Of a stretch of DNA of 64,000 nt, positions 17,131 through 25,656 are shown in pieces. The DNA is taken from contig NZ_FNCO01000018.1 of the NCBI RefSeq assembly GCF_900100795.1, forward strand, positions 62,001-126,000, in the 5' to 3' direction. Position numbers and translations under genes: made by a program. Each line of letters starts with the position of its first letter. The stretch's first letter is position 1. The notes below the pieces were generated by a model. It saw only the letters and a list, made by a program, of their open reading frames with translations, was not told the origin of the DNA and did not search any database. The stretch is from Pseudomonas abietaniphila. GTDB taxonomy: Bacteria; Pseudomonadota; Gammaproteobacteria; Pseudomonadales; Pseudomonadaceae.

Positions 17131-17781
17131 TCAATCCTTCGCGCATTCCATCTCAAGCCCCACCCCTAGCTGGCGAGACAAGCTAGGCCAGCGCTTCCAT
17201 GCCGCTTCGGTATCCGGGCTGGCGAGTTGGTCGCGGTAGGCTTCTACCGATTCCAGCGAGAAACTGTCCTCGTCCAGCAATTCATCAATGGCGTGATGCA
17301 CCACTTCATCGAGCTGGTTGGCAAAGTCCTCGCCGATCAACTGATGCGCGATGACGCTGGCGACGGTGGTGTTCACCGGGATCAGCGGCTGACCGAAATG
17401 CACGATGTACAGGTCGTTGACCTCTTCCACCAGACGATGGGCCAGGTAGGCTTCGTCGAGCAGGCCGTCGAGACCTTCATGACCGGCCATGATCGCCGGC
17501 GGCGCGATGAAAAACTGCTCGGCAATTTTCAGCACGGGTTTGATCTGGCTGTCGATCCCGGCTTGCAGCGCGACGTCGTGGGCGGCGTCCAGCAAATCCG
17601 GAACCTGCTCGATGTAGGCGATCACAAAACGCGCCAGTACACCTCTGGCATCGACATCGGGCAAATGGATGGCAGGGTGCAAATGGGGAAGTTGCAATTC
17701 GAGTTGGCGCAATAACTGACCGGTCTGGGTCTCGTGTTCCTGTGCTCGTTTGATCTGCTCGCGCAACGCGGCGGTGTTCAT
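17131..17781 (-). CDS. Conserved uncharacterised cytoplasmic protein
   Basis: A 216-residue, mostly alpha-helical, acidic protein without signal peptide or membrane segment. It begins MNTAALREQIKRAQEH and holds a conserved-looking FGQPLIPVNTTVASVIAHQLIGEDF stretch and an acidic HHAIDELLDEDSFSLE helix. GGAG precedes the ATG at 17781 by 6 nt. I do not recognise a family name; a gene of this kind sits between the carbonic anhydrase/SulP pair and the cox cluster in P. aeruginosa (PA0104, from memory). No function is proposed. Confidence 0.75.
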   Translation of the reverse strand: MNTAALREQIKRAQEHETQTGQLLRQLELQLPHLHPAIHLPDVDARGVLARFVIAYIEQVPDLLDAAHDVALQAGIDSQIKPVLKIAEQFFIAPPAIMAGHEGLDGLLDEAYLAHRLVEEVNDLYIVHFGQPLIPVNTTVASVIAHQLIGEDFANQLDEVVHHAIDELLDEDSFSLESVEAYRDQLASPDTEAAWKRWPSLSRQLGVGLEMECAKD

Positions 17782-17869
17782 GGATGCTCCATAAGGCAAT
17801 AAAACCAGGCAGTCATTATAGGGAAGTCATACGTTAGCTTGCTTATCAACTGCGCTAAGACGTAATTGT

Positions 17870-17890
17870 CATAACCATTTCATGGTTATG
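17870..17890. promoter_or_regulatory. Perfect inverted repeat, possible operator
   Basis: Arms CATAACCAT and ATGGTTATG are exact complements around a TTC spacer. The position, between divergent genes and about 310 bp before coxB, suits an operator; there is no T-tract to suggest a terminator. The binding protein is unknown. Confidence 0.45.
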
Positions 17891-18118
17891 TGCATCCGCT
17901 ATTAAAAGGCCACTTTTTGCCGTTTCAGGCCGTTTTTTTTCAGTAAATGCGCGTGCGTATAGCTGGGTTTCGCGGATTCTCCAGCGCATTGCGGACGCAT
18001 TGCCCGTGTCTATACTCGGATTTGTGATGAGTTGGCTGATGAAACTGGAATGTGACGCAGGCTTGGCCCCGGTCCTCTAGCTGCTTACTTGACCGCTCCC
18101 TCGCCCGCACAGGCATTT

Positions 18119-18149
18119 GTGAAGACATTGCGCACGGCATTGTCTTCAC
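18119..18149 (+). promoter_or_regulatory. Inverted repeat in the coxB leader
   Basis: Arms GTGAAGACA and TGTCTTCAC are perfect complements around 13 nt, ending 51 bp before the coxB ATG. It could be an operator or an RNA hairpin in the leader. Confidence 0.45.
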
Positions 18150-18199
18150 CCGCCTGAAATGACTGCCGGCAGATAAGAAGAACAAGAGGGGAACCCGCA

Positions 18200-19327
18200 A
18201 TGATGCGACATCCACATGTCTGGATGGGCCTCCTGTTGTGGTCGATATTCGGTCAGGCACATGCCGCCTGGACCACGAATATGGCACCTGGAGCGACCGA
18301 GGTAAGTCACGAAGTTTTCGACCTGCACATGACCATTTTCTGGATATGTGTGGTGATCGGGATCATCGTGTTCGGCGCGATGTTCTGGTCGATGATCGTA
18401 CATCGGCGCTCAACCGGGCAGGTTGCCGCCAAATTCCATGAAAGCACCACGGTGGAAATTCTCTGGACCGTCGTGCCTTTGTTGATTCTGGTCGTCATGG
18501 CAATCCCTGCGACCAAGACCCTGATCCAAATGTACGACAACACTGAATCGGGTCTGGATATCCAGATCACCGGTTACCAGTGGAAGTGGCAGTACAAATA
18601 CCTGGGTCAGGACGTCGAGTTCTTCAGCAACCTGGCCACTCCGGCCGATCAGATTCACAACAAGGAAGCCAAAGGCGAGCACTACCTGCTTGAGGTGGAT
18701 CAGCCGTTGGTGGTGCCTGTGGGTGTGAAAATCCGCTTTCTGGTGACCGCCGCCGACGTCATTCACTCCTGGTGGGTGCCTGCATTCGCGGTCAAGCGCG
18801 ACGCCATTCCCGGGTTCGTCAATGAGGCCTGGACCCGGATCGAAAAGCCCGGGATCTATCGCGGCCAGTGTACGGAGCTGTGTGGCAAGGATCACGGCTT
18901 CATGCCGATCGTGGTCGAGGCCAAGACGCAGGCCGATTACGACACCTGGCTGGCCGAGCGCAAGGCTGAATCCGCGAAGCTCAAGGAGCTGACCAGCAAG
19001 GAATGGACGCTTGAAGAGCTGGTTGCCCAAGGCGACAAGGTCTACCACACGGCCTGTGTGGCCTGTCACCAGGCCGAAGGTCAGGGCCTGCCACCGATGT
19101 TCCCGGCGCTCAAAGGCTCAAAAACCGTGTTGGGCCCGAAAGAAGAACACCTCGCCACCGTATTCAACGGCCGAGCGGGCACAGCGATGGCCGCGTTCGG
19201 CAAGCAGCTGTCGGAAGTCGATATCGCCGCCGTCGTCACCTACGAACGCAATGCGTGGGGCAACAACAAGGGCGACATGGTGACCCCGAAAGACGTGCTG
19301 GCGCTGAAACAGGCGGCCGCGAAATGA
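18200..19327 (+). CDS. coxB: Cytochrome c oxidase aa3 subunit II with fused cytochrome c domain
   Basis: Subunit II takes electrons from cytochrome c through its CuA centre. The 375-residue protein has a signal peptide, two membrane helices, the ETTVEILWT-like segment (HESTTVEILWT), aromatic YQWKWQY, the CuA ligands in HSWWVPAF and GQCTELCGKDHGFM, and a C-terminal cytochrome c domain with haem motif CVACH (Cys286-Cys289-His290). The fused haem domain makes this a caa3-type enzyme, as in other pseudomonads. It is the first gene of the cluster; a REP element separates it from coxA. Confidence 0.96.
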   Translation: MMRHPHVWMGLLLWSIFGQAHAAWTTNMAPGATEVSHEVFDLHMTIFWICVVIGIIVFGAMFWSMIVHRRSTGQVAAKFHESTTVEILWTVVPLLILVVMAIPATKTLIQMYDNTESGLDIQITGYQWKWQYKYLGQDVEFFSNLATPADQIHNKEAKGEHYLLEVDQPLVVPVGVKIRFLVTAADVIHSWWVPAFAVKRDAIPGFVNEAWTRIEKPGIYRGQCTELCGKDHGFMPIVVEAKTQADYDTWLAERKAESAKLKELTSKEWTLEELVAQGDKVYHTACVACHQAEGQGLPPMFPALKGSKTVLGPKEEHLATVFNGRAGTAMAAFGKQLSEVDIAAVVTYERNAWGNNKGDMVTPKDVLALKQAAAK

Positions 19328-19355
19328 ACGCAATGAAACAAGTACGCCGGGAAAC

Positions 19356-19447
19356 CTGTGGGAGCGAATTCATTCGCGAGAGGGCGTTACATCTCACACA
19401 TATCAATCGGCTGTACCACAGCATCGCGAATGAATTCGCTCCCACAG
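19356..19447. repeat. REP pair, family C, between coxB and coxA
   Basis: Inverted copies of GGGAGCGAATTCATTCGCGA enclose about 40 bp within the 178-bp gap between two co-directional oxidase genes. In RNA it would form a long hairpin in the middle of the transcript. Confidence 0.9.
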
Positions 19448-19505
19448 GGGTGTGTATCTCCACCGGATTCAGAGCTTGGCGCGAGATTTGCGCAGGAGAC
19501 AGGAC

Positions 19506-21092
19506 ATGAGTGCAGTGATTGACGACCATGGCCACGAGGGCCATGCGCATGGTCCGGCCAAGGGCCTGATGCGTTGGGTGCTGACCACCAACCACAAGGA
19601 CATCGGCACGCTGTACCTGTGGTTCAGCTTCTGCATGTTCCTGCTCGGCGGCTCGTTCGCCATGGTGATCCGTGCCGAACTGTTCCAACCCGGTCTGCAG
19701 ATTGTGGAGCCTGCGTTCTTCAACCAGATGACCACCATGCACGGCCTGGTGATGGTGTTCGGTGCGGTGATGCCGGCTTTCGTCGGGTTGGCCAACTGGA
19801 TGATCCCGCTGATGATCGGCGCGCCGGACATGGCGTTGCCGCGCATGAACAACTTCAGTTTCTGGCTCCTGCCTGCGGCGTTCCTGCTGCTGGTCTCGAC
19901 CTTGTTCACACCGGGCGGCGGACCCAACTTCGGCTGGACGTTCTACGCCCCGCTCTCCACCACGTATGCGCCGGAAAGCGTCACCTACTTCATCTTCGCC
20001 ATTCACCTGATGGGGATCAGCTCGATCATGGGGGCGATCAACGTCGTCGCCACTATCCTAAATCTCCGCGCGCCCGGCATGACCCTGATGAAAATGCCGC
20101 TGTTCGTCTGGACCTGGCTGATCACGGCGTTCCTGCTGATCGCGGTGATGCCGGTGCTCGCCGGGTGCGTGACCATGATGCTGATGGACATTCACTTTCA
20201 CACCAGCTTCTTCAGCGCGGCGGGTGGCGGTGACCCGGTGTTGTTCCAGCATGTGTTCTGGTTCTTCGGGCATCCCGAGGTGTACATCATGATCCTGCCG
20301 GCATTCGGCGCGGTCAGTTCGATCATTCCTGCGTTCTCGCGCAAGCCGCTGTTTGGCTACACCTCGATGGTCTACGCAACGGCGAGCATCGCGTTCCTAT
20401 CGTTTATCGTGTGGGCGCACCACATGTTCGTGGTCGGCATCCCGCTGGTGGGCGAATTGTTCTTCATGTACGCGACCATGCTGATCGCCGTGCCGACCGG
20501 CGTGAAGGTGTTCAACTGGGTCAGCACCATGTGGCAGGGCGAACTCACGTTCGAGACGCCGATGCTGTTTGCCGTGGCCTTCGTGATCCTGTTCACCATC
20601 GGCGGGTTCTCCGGGCTGATGCTGGCGATTGCGCCAGCCGACTTCCAGTACCAGGACACCTACTTCGTCGTCGCGCATTTCCATTATGTGCTGGTGCCGG
20701 GTGCGATCTTCGGCATCTTCGCGTCGGCCTATTACTGGCTGCCGAAATGGACCGGCCACATGTACGACGAAACCCTGGGCAAGCTGCATTTCTGGCTGTC
20801 CTTCATCGGCATGAACATGGCGTTCTTCCCGATGCACTTTGTGGGATTGGCCGGGATGCCGCGTCGGGTTCCGGACTACAACCTGCAGTTCGCCGACTTC
20901 AACATGGTCTCTTCGATTGGCGCGTTCACCTTCGGCGCTACGCAGATCTTCTTCCTGTTCATCGTGATCAAGACTATCCGTGGCGGCCCGCCAGCCCCGG
21001 CCAAACCCTGGGACGGTGCCGAAGGGCTGGAGTGGACGGTGCCTTCGCCTGCGCCGTATCACACCTTCGTGACCCCGCCGGAAGTGAAGTGA
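19506..21092 (+). CDS. coxA: Cytochrome c oxidase aa3 subunit I
   Basis: The catalytic subunit holds haem a and the haem a3-CuB centre and pumps protons in the inner membrane. From the ATG at 19506 (GGAGACAGGAC upstream) it has 528 residues with twelve hydrophobic helices. The D-channel aspartate (GAPDMALPRMNN), the GHPEVYIMILP glutamate and CuB/Tyr region, the HH pair in WAHHMFV, the K-channel lysine (PTGVKVFNW) and haem histidines in VVAHFHYVLV are all present. A His-rich N-terminus (HGHEGHAHG) precedes helix I. The frame's longer start at 19452 lies in the REP region. Confidence 0.97.
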   Translation: MSAVIDDHGHEGHAHGPAKGLMRWVLTTNHKDIGTLYLWFSFCMFLLGGSFAMVIRAELFQPGLQIVEPAFFNQMTTMHGLVMVFGAVMPAFVGLANWMIPLMIGAPDMALPRMNNFSFWLLPAAFLLLVSTLFTPGGGPNFGWTFYAPLSTTYAPESVTYFIFAIHLMGISSIMGAINVVATILNLRAPGMTLMKMPLFVWTWLITAFLLIAVMPVLAGCVTMMLMDIHFHTSFFSAAGGGDPVLFQHVFWFFGHPEVYIMILPAFGAVSSIIPAFSRKPLFGYTSMVYATASIAFLSFIVWAHHMFVVGIPLVGELFFMYATMLIAVPTGVKVFNWVSTMWQGELTFETPMLFAVAFVILFTIGGFSGLMLAIAPADFQYQDTYFVVAHFHYVLVPGAIFGIFASAYYWLPKWTGHMYDETLGKLHFWLSFIGMNMAFFPMHFVGLAGMPRRVPDYNLQFADFNMVSSIGAFTFGATQIFFLFIVIKTIRGGPPAPAKPWDGAEGLEWTVPSPAPYHTFVTPPEVK

Positions 21093-21106
21093 GAGAGCGA
21101 AGAGAG

Positions 21107-21670
21107 ATGAGCGATACACCGCGTCCGAACAAGCCACTCGTTACCCGCCTGCTCATTTTGGTGGTGGCGATGTTCGCGTTCGGTTTCGCGCTGGTGCCCT
21201 TGTACGACGTGATGTGCAAAGCGCTGGGCATCAACGGCAAGACCGGGGATCAGTACACACAGACTCAACAGGTCGATGACAGCCGTCAGGTGCGGGTCCA
21301 GTTTCTGGCCACCAACAATGCCGACATGACGTGGGGTTTCTTTCCCAAGGCCCAAGAGCTGACGGTGCACCCTGGGGCCGTCAGCGAAATGCTCTTCGTG
21401 GCTCAGAACCCGACCGACAAGCCGATGACGGCGCAGGCAATCCCGAGCATCTCGCCCAGCACCGCCGCCGTGTATTTCCACAAGACCGAATGCTTCTGCT
21501 TCACCCAGCAAATGCTGCAACCGGGCGAGCGCATCGAAATGCCGGTGCGCTTCATCGTTGACCGCGACCTGCCCAAGGATGTGAAACACCTGACGCTTGC
21601 TTACACGCTGTTCGATATCACCGCTCGCATGCCGCCGGTTATCCGCCCCGTTGCGGCATCAGGCGGTTAG
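21107..21670 (+). CDS. ctaG: Cytochrome c oxidase assembly protein CtaG/Cox11
   Basis: Cox11/CtaG delivers copper to the CuB site of subunit I. The 187-residue protein has one N-terminal membrane helix (about 12-32), a periplasmic immunoglobulin-like domain, the conserved DVMCKALG cysteine (Cys37) and the copper-binding CFCF motif (Cys129, Cys131). It lies 14 bp after coxA with a GAAGAGAG ribosome site, and 27 bp before coxC, firmly within the oxidase operon. Confidence 0.95.
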   Translation: MSDTPRPNKPLVTRLLILVVAMFAFGFALVPLYDVMCKALGINGKTGDQYTQTQQVDDSRQVRVQFLATNNADMTWGFFPKAQELTVHPGAVSEMLFVAQNPTDKPMTAQAIPSISPSTAAVYFHKTECFCFTQQMLQPGERIEMPVRFIVDRDLPKDVKHLTLAYTLFDITARMPPVIRPVAASGG

Positions 21671-21697
21671 GCCGATAAGGCCGAGGAGATTCAGAAG

Positions 21698-22582
21698 ATG
21701 GCAACGCATGAGCATTATTACGTCCCGGCGCAGAGCAAATGGCCGATCATCGCCACGGTTGGCATGTTCATCACCATGTACGGGCTGGGCACCTGGTTCA
21801 TCGACATGAAGGCGGGCCGTGAATCCCACGGCCCGATTTTCTTCGCGATTGGCGGCCTGATAGTGGCCTACATCATGTTTGGCTGGTTCGGCACGGTGAT
21901 CAAGGAAAGCCGAGCGGGGCTGTACAGCGCTCAGATGGACAGGTCATTCCGCTGGGGCATGAGCTGGTTCATCTTTTCGGAAGTGATGTTTTTCGTGGCG
22001 TTCTTCGGCGCCTTGTTTTACGTGCGCAACATTACCGGGCCTGCGTTAGGTGGCGAAGGTCCGAAGGGCATTGCGCACATGCTGTGGCCGAACTTTCAGT
22101 ACGTCTGGCCGCTGTTGCACACGCCCGATCCGACACTGTTTCCGCCACCCAAGGAGATCATCGACCCTTGGCATTTGCCGCTGATCAACACGGTGTTGCT
22201 GGTCAGCTCGAGCGTCACGGTGACCATCGCTCACCACGCGTTGAAGAAAGGGCATCGGGGGGCGCTGAAACTCTGGCTGGCACTGACCGTCTTGCTGGGC
22301 CTCGCGTTTTTGATGCTGCAAGCCATGGAGTATCACGAGGCGTACACCGAGCTGGGCCTGACCTTGGGATCGGGCATCTATGGCGCGACCTTCTTCATGC
22401 TCACGGGTTTTCACGGCGCCCACGTGACCATCGGCACGATCATTTTGTTTGTGATGTTGATGCGGATCCTGCGCGGCCATTTCGATGCCGAGCATCAGTT
22501 CGGTTTCGAGGCCGCGAGCTGGTATTGGCACTTTGTGGACGTGGTGTGGGTGGGATTGTTCGTTTTTGTGTATGTCTTGTGA
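21698..22582 (+). CDS. coxC: Cytochrome c oxidase aa3 subunit III
   Basis: Subunit III (294 residues) is an integral membrane protein with seven predicted helices that stabilises the oxidase core. Typical features are WPIIATVGMFITMYGLGTWF at the N-terminus, FSEVMFFVAFFGALFY with the lipid-facing glutamate, TGFHGAHVTIG, and the C-terminal FEAASWYWHFVDVVWVGLF. GGAGAT precedes the ATG. It closes the structural part of the cluster; a REP element follows. Confidence 0.96.
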   Translation: MATHEHYYVPAQSKWPIIATVGMFITMYGLGTWFIDMKAGRESHGPIFFAIGGLIVAYIMFGWFGTVIKESRAGLYSAQMDRSFRWGMSWFIFSEVMFFVAFFGALFYVRNITGPALGGEGPKGIAHMLWPNFQYVWPLLHTPDPTLFPPPKEIIDPWHLPLINTVLLVSSSVTVTIAHHALKKGHRGALKLWLALTVLLGLAFLMLQAMEYHEAYTELGLTLGSGIYGATFFMLTGFHGAHVTIGTIILFVMLMRILRGHFDAEHQFGFEAASWYWHFVDVVWVGLFVFVYVL

Positions 22583-22610
22583 TCGCCGGAAAGTTGGCCT
22601 CCCGGAAGCC

Positions 22611-22760
22611 TGTAGGAGCGTGGCTTGTCCCGCGATCTGCCGCGAAGCGGTAGCGAATCCGGTAAACGCGGTCAGCCTGTGATACCGAGTATGCAGGTTT
22701 TACGACGGGTCCCGTCGGACGCGACCCCGGCGCGATCGCGGGACAAGCCGCGCTCCTAGA
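22611..22760. repeat. REP pair, family B, after coxC
   Basis: A 150-bp element with inverted family B ends (GGAGCGTGGCTTGTCCCGCG). Its inside is clearly related along its full length to the element at 25476-25625, so the whole unit was copied, not just the ends. Confidence 0.9.
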
Positions 22761-22775
22761 GAGAACGGTGTTGGG

Positions 22776-22979
22776 TTACCAAGGTGTGTGATAAACCAGC
22801 TGCCCGCTGAAATACCCATAGGCAATCAACGCCAGGGTAATGGCGGCGCAGGTCACGCGCACGGTCAGGGCTTTGACCAGGCGCGTGGATGACGCGTCGT
22901 CCTTGACCAGAAAGAACAGGCCGCTGAACAGACTGATCACCGTGGCGATGAGCATAAAAACAATGGCCGCTTTGAGCAT
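22776..22979 (-). CDS. DUF2909 twin-transmembrane protein
   Basis: A 67-residue protein made of two hydrophobic helices (about residues 3-24 and 42-60) joined by a charged loop (KDDASSTRLVK), fitting the DUF2909 twin-transmembrane family found in proteobacterial cox clusters. It lies on the opposite strand between coxC and the SURF1 gene. The strong conservation of this position in Pseudomonas (from memory) suggests a role in oxidase assembly, not demonstrated. The ATG at 22979 follows a GGAGTTAACC sequence. Confidence 0.82.
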   Translation of the reverse strand: MLKAAIVFMLIATVISLFSGLFFLVKDDASSTRLVKALTVRVTCAAITLALIAYGYFSGQLVYHTPW

Positions 22980-23050
22980 CGGTTAACTCCGGGAGCAAAC
23001 GCTATGCAAAGGAGTATAGGTGGGGCGCGTCAGCAGGCGCGGGAAGCGTA

Positions 23051-23827
23051 ATGAAGCGCTTTCAGCCCGGCATTGCCCCAACGCTGGTGGTGCTCCTGTT
23101 GCTGCCTGTGCTGATTTACCTGGGCTTCTGGCAGCTGGGACGCGGTGAAGAAAAACGCCTCATGCTCGCCAACTACGCCGAGCGTCGTGCAGCGCCGCCG
23201 ATGTCGGCCCAATTGTTGCCCTCCACTGCCGATCCCGCCTACCGACGTGTGCAACTGCGCGGCAGCTTCGACGCCGAACACAGCCTGCTGCTGGACAACA
23301 GCACCCGCGAGGGCAAGGCCGGTGTTGAGCTGATACAGCCTTTCCATGATCAATCGAGCGGTGTGTGGTTGATGGTCAATCGCGGCTGGCTGCCCTGGCC
23401 GGACCGTCGCACGCCTCCTGTTTTCGAGACGCCGACGCAATCGCTGAATCTGGACGCGTGGGTCTACGTATCGCCCGGCGCGACCTTCCAGCTGCATCCC
23501 GATGCGCAGAACGGCAGTTGGCCGAAATTGGTCACGGCGATCGATCCCGCCAAGGTCTGGCCTGAACTGAATCGCGAAGGCTTCGCCCATGAACTGCGTC
23601 TGGAGGCAGGGCCGGCGGCGTATCGCGCCGACTGGCCGGTCGTTGCGATGGGGCCTGAAAAGCACCTGGGTTACGCCGTGCAATGGTTCGCCATGGCCAC
23701 CGCGCTGGTCGGGCTTTATCTGTATCTGGGTTTCAACACGACCCGAAATACCAAGCGCACAGACACGCACAATAAAAAGAAGGAGAAACCGCATGGGAAC
23801 CGCGATGAATCCAGCCAGCATGTCTGA
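23051..23827 (+). CDS. SURF1-family cytochrome oxidase assembly protein
   Basis: SURF1 helps insert haem a into oxidase subunit I. The 258-residue protein has the family layout: N-terminal membrane helix with LGFWQLGRGEEK, a periplasmic domain containing LRGSFD, LLDN, VNRGWLPWPDRR, and a C-terminal helix after HLGYAVQWFAMATALVGLYLYLGF. The 3' end overlaps the start of the next gene by 35 bp, so the two are co-translated. The tail after the last helix is basic and polar and encodes the ribosome site of the next gene. Confidence 0.93.
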   Translation: MKRFQPGIAPTLVVLLLLPVLIYLGFWQLGRGEEKRLMLANYAERRAAPPMSAQLLPSTADPAYRRVQLRGSFDAEHSLLLDNSTREGKAGVELIQPFHDQSSGVWLMVNRGWLPWPDRRTPPVFETPTQSLNLDAWVYVSPGATFQLHPDAQNGSWPKLVTAIDPAKVWPELNREGFAHELRLEAGPAAYRADWPVVAMGPEKHLGYAVQWFAMATALVGLYLYLGFNTTRNTKRTDTHNKKKEKPHGNRDESSQHV

Positions 23828-24386
23828 AACCCGTCCGCCGAGAAGCCGGCGTCGCGGTCGTCTTCAGCTGATCCTGGTGTTGCTGGTGGCGCTAGGGCCG
23901 ATGGTTCTTGCCACCACCATGTACAAATTCAAGTTCTGGGTGCCGGACAGCCGCAGCTTTCATGGCGAACTGATCGGCAATGGCGAAAGCCGCACCGAAC
24001 TGGGTGTGCAGTCCGACGAGAAGCGCTGGCAACTGCTGGTCACGGCGCCCAATCAGTGCGACGCCGACTGCCAGCAACTGGTGTATCTGGCGCGGCAGAT
24101 CCAGATCGGCCTGGGCCGGGATGCTTCTCGGGCCAGCCATGCGCTGACCACCGCCCAGCCGCTGAACCCTGAATACGACGCCAGGCTCACCCGCGAATAC
24201 CCGCAGTTGCAGCGCTATCCGCTGGACCTCAAGCGCTACCACCGAATGGCGCCGGGTGTGGAGTTGCCCCAACTCTGGATCGTTGACCCGCACGGCAACC
24301 TGGTGTTGCGCTATGGCGCGGAGGTCAACGGCAAGGACCTGCTCAACGACCTGCGCCAACTGCTGAAACTGTCGAACATCGGCTAA
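23793..24386 (+). CDS. Membrane-anchored SCO-like CX3C protein of unknown function
   Basis: A 197-residue protein starting at 23793 (AGGAG 7 nt upstream), inside the 3' end of the SURF1 gene. It has one N-terminal membrane helix (about 25-42) after a basic stretch, then a periplasmic domain with CDADC (Cys89, Cys93) and LWIVDPHGNLVLRYG near the end (His167). The adjacent SCO protein has a C-x3-C pair and a DHSGNLALL segment in the corresponding places, so this looks like a divergent thioredoxin-fold relative, possibly a copper carrier or thiol reductant for the oxidase. It is usually annotated only as hypothetical; function unproven. Confidence 0.82.
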   Translation: MGTAMNPASMSETRPPRSRRRGRLQLILVLLVALGPMVLATTMYKFKFWVPDSRSFHGELIGNGESRTELGVQSDEKRWQLLVTAPNQCDADCQQLVYLARQIQIGLGRDASRASHALTTAQPLNPEYDARLTREYPQLQRYPLDLKRYHRMAPGVELPQLWIVDPHGNLVLRYGAEVNGKDLLNDLRQLLKLSNIG

Positions 24387-24393
24387 GGGGGTC

Positions 24394-25452
24394 ATGATGA
24401 CCAGACCCGGATTTCGTCTCGCACTGTGTGCAACCTTGTTGGCGCTGGTGGTTGTGCTCCTCGGCGCCTACACGCGACTGACCCATGCCGGCCTCGGCTG
24501 TCCCGACTGGCCGGGCTGCTATGGCTTTATCAGCGTGCCCAAGACCGAGGCGCAACTGGCCCATGCCGAACTGCGCTTCCCGGATGCGCCCGTGGAGGAA
24601 CACAAAGGCCGCAACGAGATGGTGCATCGTTATTTCGCCGGCGGCCTGGCGTTGATGATCATGATGCTGGGTGTTCAGGCCTGGCACCGTCGGCACCTCT
24701 CCGATCAACCGGTCGGCCTGCCGCTGTTGCTGGTGGGGGTGGTCTTCGCCCAAGCGGCCTTCGGTATGTGGACGGTGACGCTCAAGTTGTGGCCTCAGGT
24801 GGTGACCGCCCATTTGCTGGGCGGTATCACGACGTTAAGTCTTTTGTTCTTGCTGACGGCCCGGCTGAGTGGTGTGTTCACGCCTATGCCACAGGTGAGT
24901 CCGCGCTTGCGGCGTCTGGCGGCGGTCGGTCTGGTGCTGGTGGTGGTGCAGATTGCGCTGGGCGGTTGGGTCAGTTCCAACTATGCGGCGATGGCCTGCA
25001 CCGACCTGCCCACGTGTCAGGGGCAATGGTGGCCCGACGCTGATTTTGCCAACGGCTTTCATCTGACCCAGCACATCGGCCCCAATTACTTGGGCGGCAA
25101 GCTCGACAGCACGGCGCGGACCGCGATTCACCTGACCCATCGCATCGGCGCACTGCTGGTGACGTTTTCTTTGCTGATGCTCGCCTGGCAGCTGCGGCGT
25201 GCCGGGCTCAAGGGTTTGGCAGGGTTGTTAACGGTGGCGCTGGGTCTGCAGATTGCGTTGGGTGTGAGCAACGTGCTGTTCCATCTTCCGCTGGCCGTAG
25301 CCGTCGCGCACAACGCAGGCGGTGCGGCGCTGATGCTGACCATGACCCTCATCAATTACCGAGTCAGGCCGGCATTCGCCGTTTCACGCAGGCACGCACC
25401 GAGCTTCTGGCAACACGCGCATGTGCTGCTGCATCTGGGGCCGCATCGTTGA
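24394..25452 (+). CDS. ctaA: Haem A synthase, COX15/CtaA family
   Basis: CtaA oxidises the C8 methyl of haem O to give haem A in the inner membrane. The 352-residue protein has eight predicted helices and conserved haem-binding histidines in GAYTRLTHAGLGCPDWPGC, NEMVHRY, VVTAHLLGG, AIHLTHRIGALL and AVAHNAGG. The paired cysteines CPDWPGC and the second pair (CTDLPTC) resemble the active-site loop pairs of the family. It lies 7 bp after the CX3C gene, and a REP element separates it from cyoE. Confidence 0.94.
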   Translation: MMTRPGFRLALCATLLALVVVLLGAYTRLTHAGLGCPDWPGCYGFISVPKTEAQLAHAELRFPDAPVEEHKGRNEMVHRYFAGGLALMIMMLGVQAWHRRHLSDQPVGLPLLLVGVVFAQAAFGMWTVTLKLWPQVVTAHLLGGITTLSLLFLLTARLSGVFTPMPQVSPRLRRLAAVGLVLVVVQIALGGWVSSNYAAMACTDLPTCQGQWWPDADFANGFHLTQHIGPNYLGGKLDSTARTAIHLTHRIGALLVTFSLLMLAWQLRRAGLKGLAGLLTVALGLQIALGVSNVLFHLPLAVAVAHNAGGAALMLTMTLINYRVRPAFAVSRRHAPSFWQHAHVLLHLGPHR

Positions 25453-25475
25453 ACGACGGACTGTCGACGCTCTCT

Positions 25476-25625
25476 TGTAGGAGCGTGGCTTGTCCCGCGA
25501 TCTGTCGCGAAGCGGCAGTAAATACGGTAAATGCGGTGAGTCTGTCACACCGGGTGAGCAGGGTTGACGACGGGGCTCGTCGGACGGGACCCCGGCGCGG
25601 TCGTGGGACAAGCCACGCTCCTACA
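25476..25625. repeat. REP pair, family B, between ctaA and cyoE
   Basis: A 150-bp element with family B ends and an interior closely related to that at 22611-22760. It fills most of the gap between two genes of consecutive steps in haem A synthesis. Confidence 0.9.
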
Positions 25626-25656
25626 TCGTTCGCGTAGTTTCGACAGGAGGAAACAC

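Larger units (their letters stand above)
17782..18199. other. 418-bp divergent intergenic region upstream of the cox cluster
   Basis: This gap holds no credible gene. It contains a perfect 9-bp inverted repeat (17870-17890), an eight-T run at 17933-17940 preceded by a weak GGCC/GGCC stem, and a second perfect 9-bp inverted repeat in what should be the coxB leader (18119-18149). The coxB ribosome site AGAGGGGA lies just before 18200. Confidence 0.7.

Noticed and set aside
17933..17940. Terminator of a small RNA upstream of coxB
   Set aside because: The T-run is clear, but the preceding stem (GGCC/GGCC) is too short to support an RNA gene.
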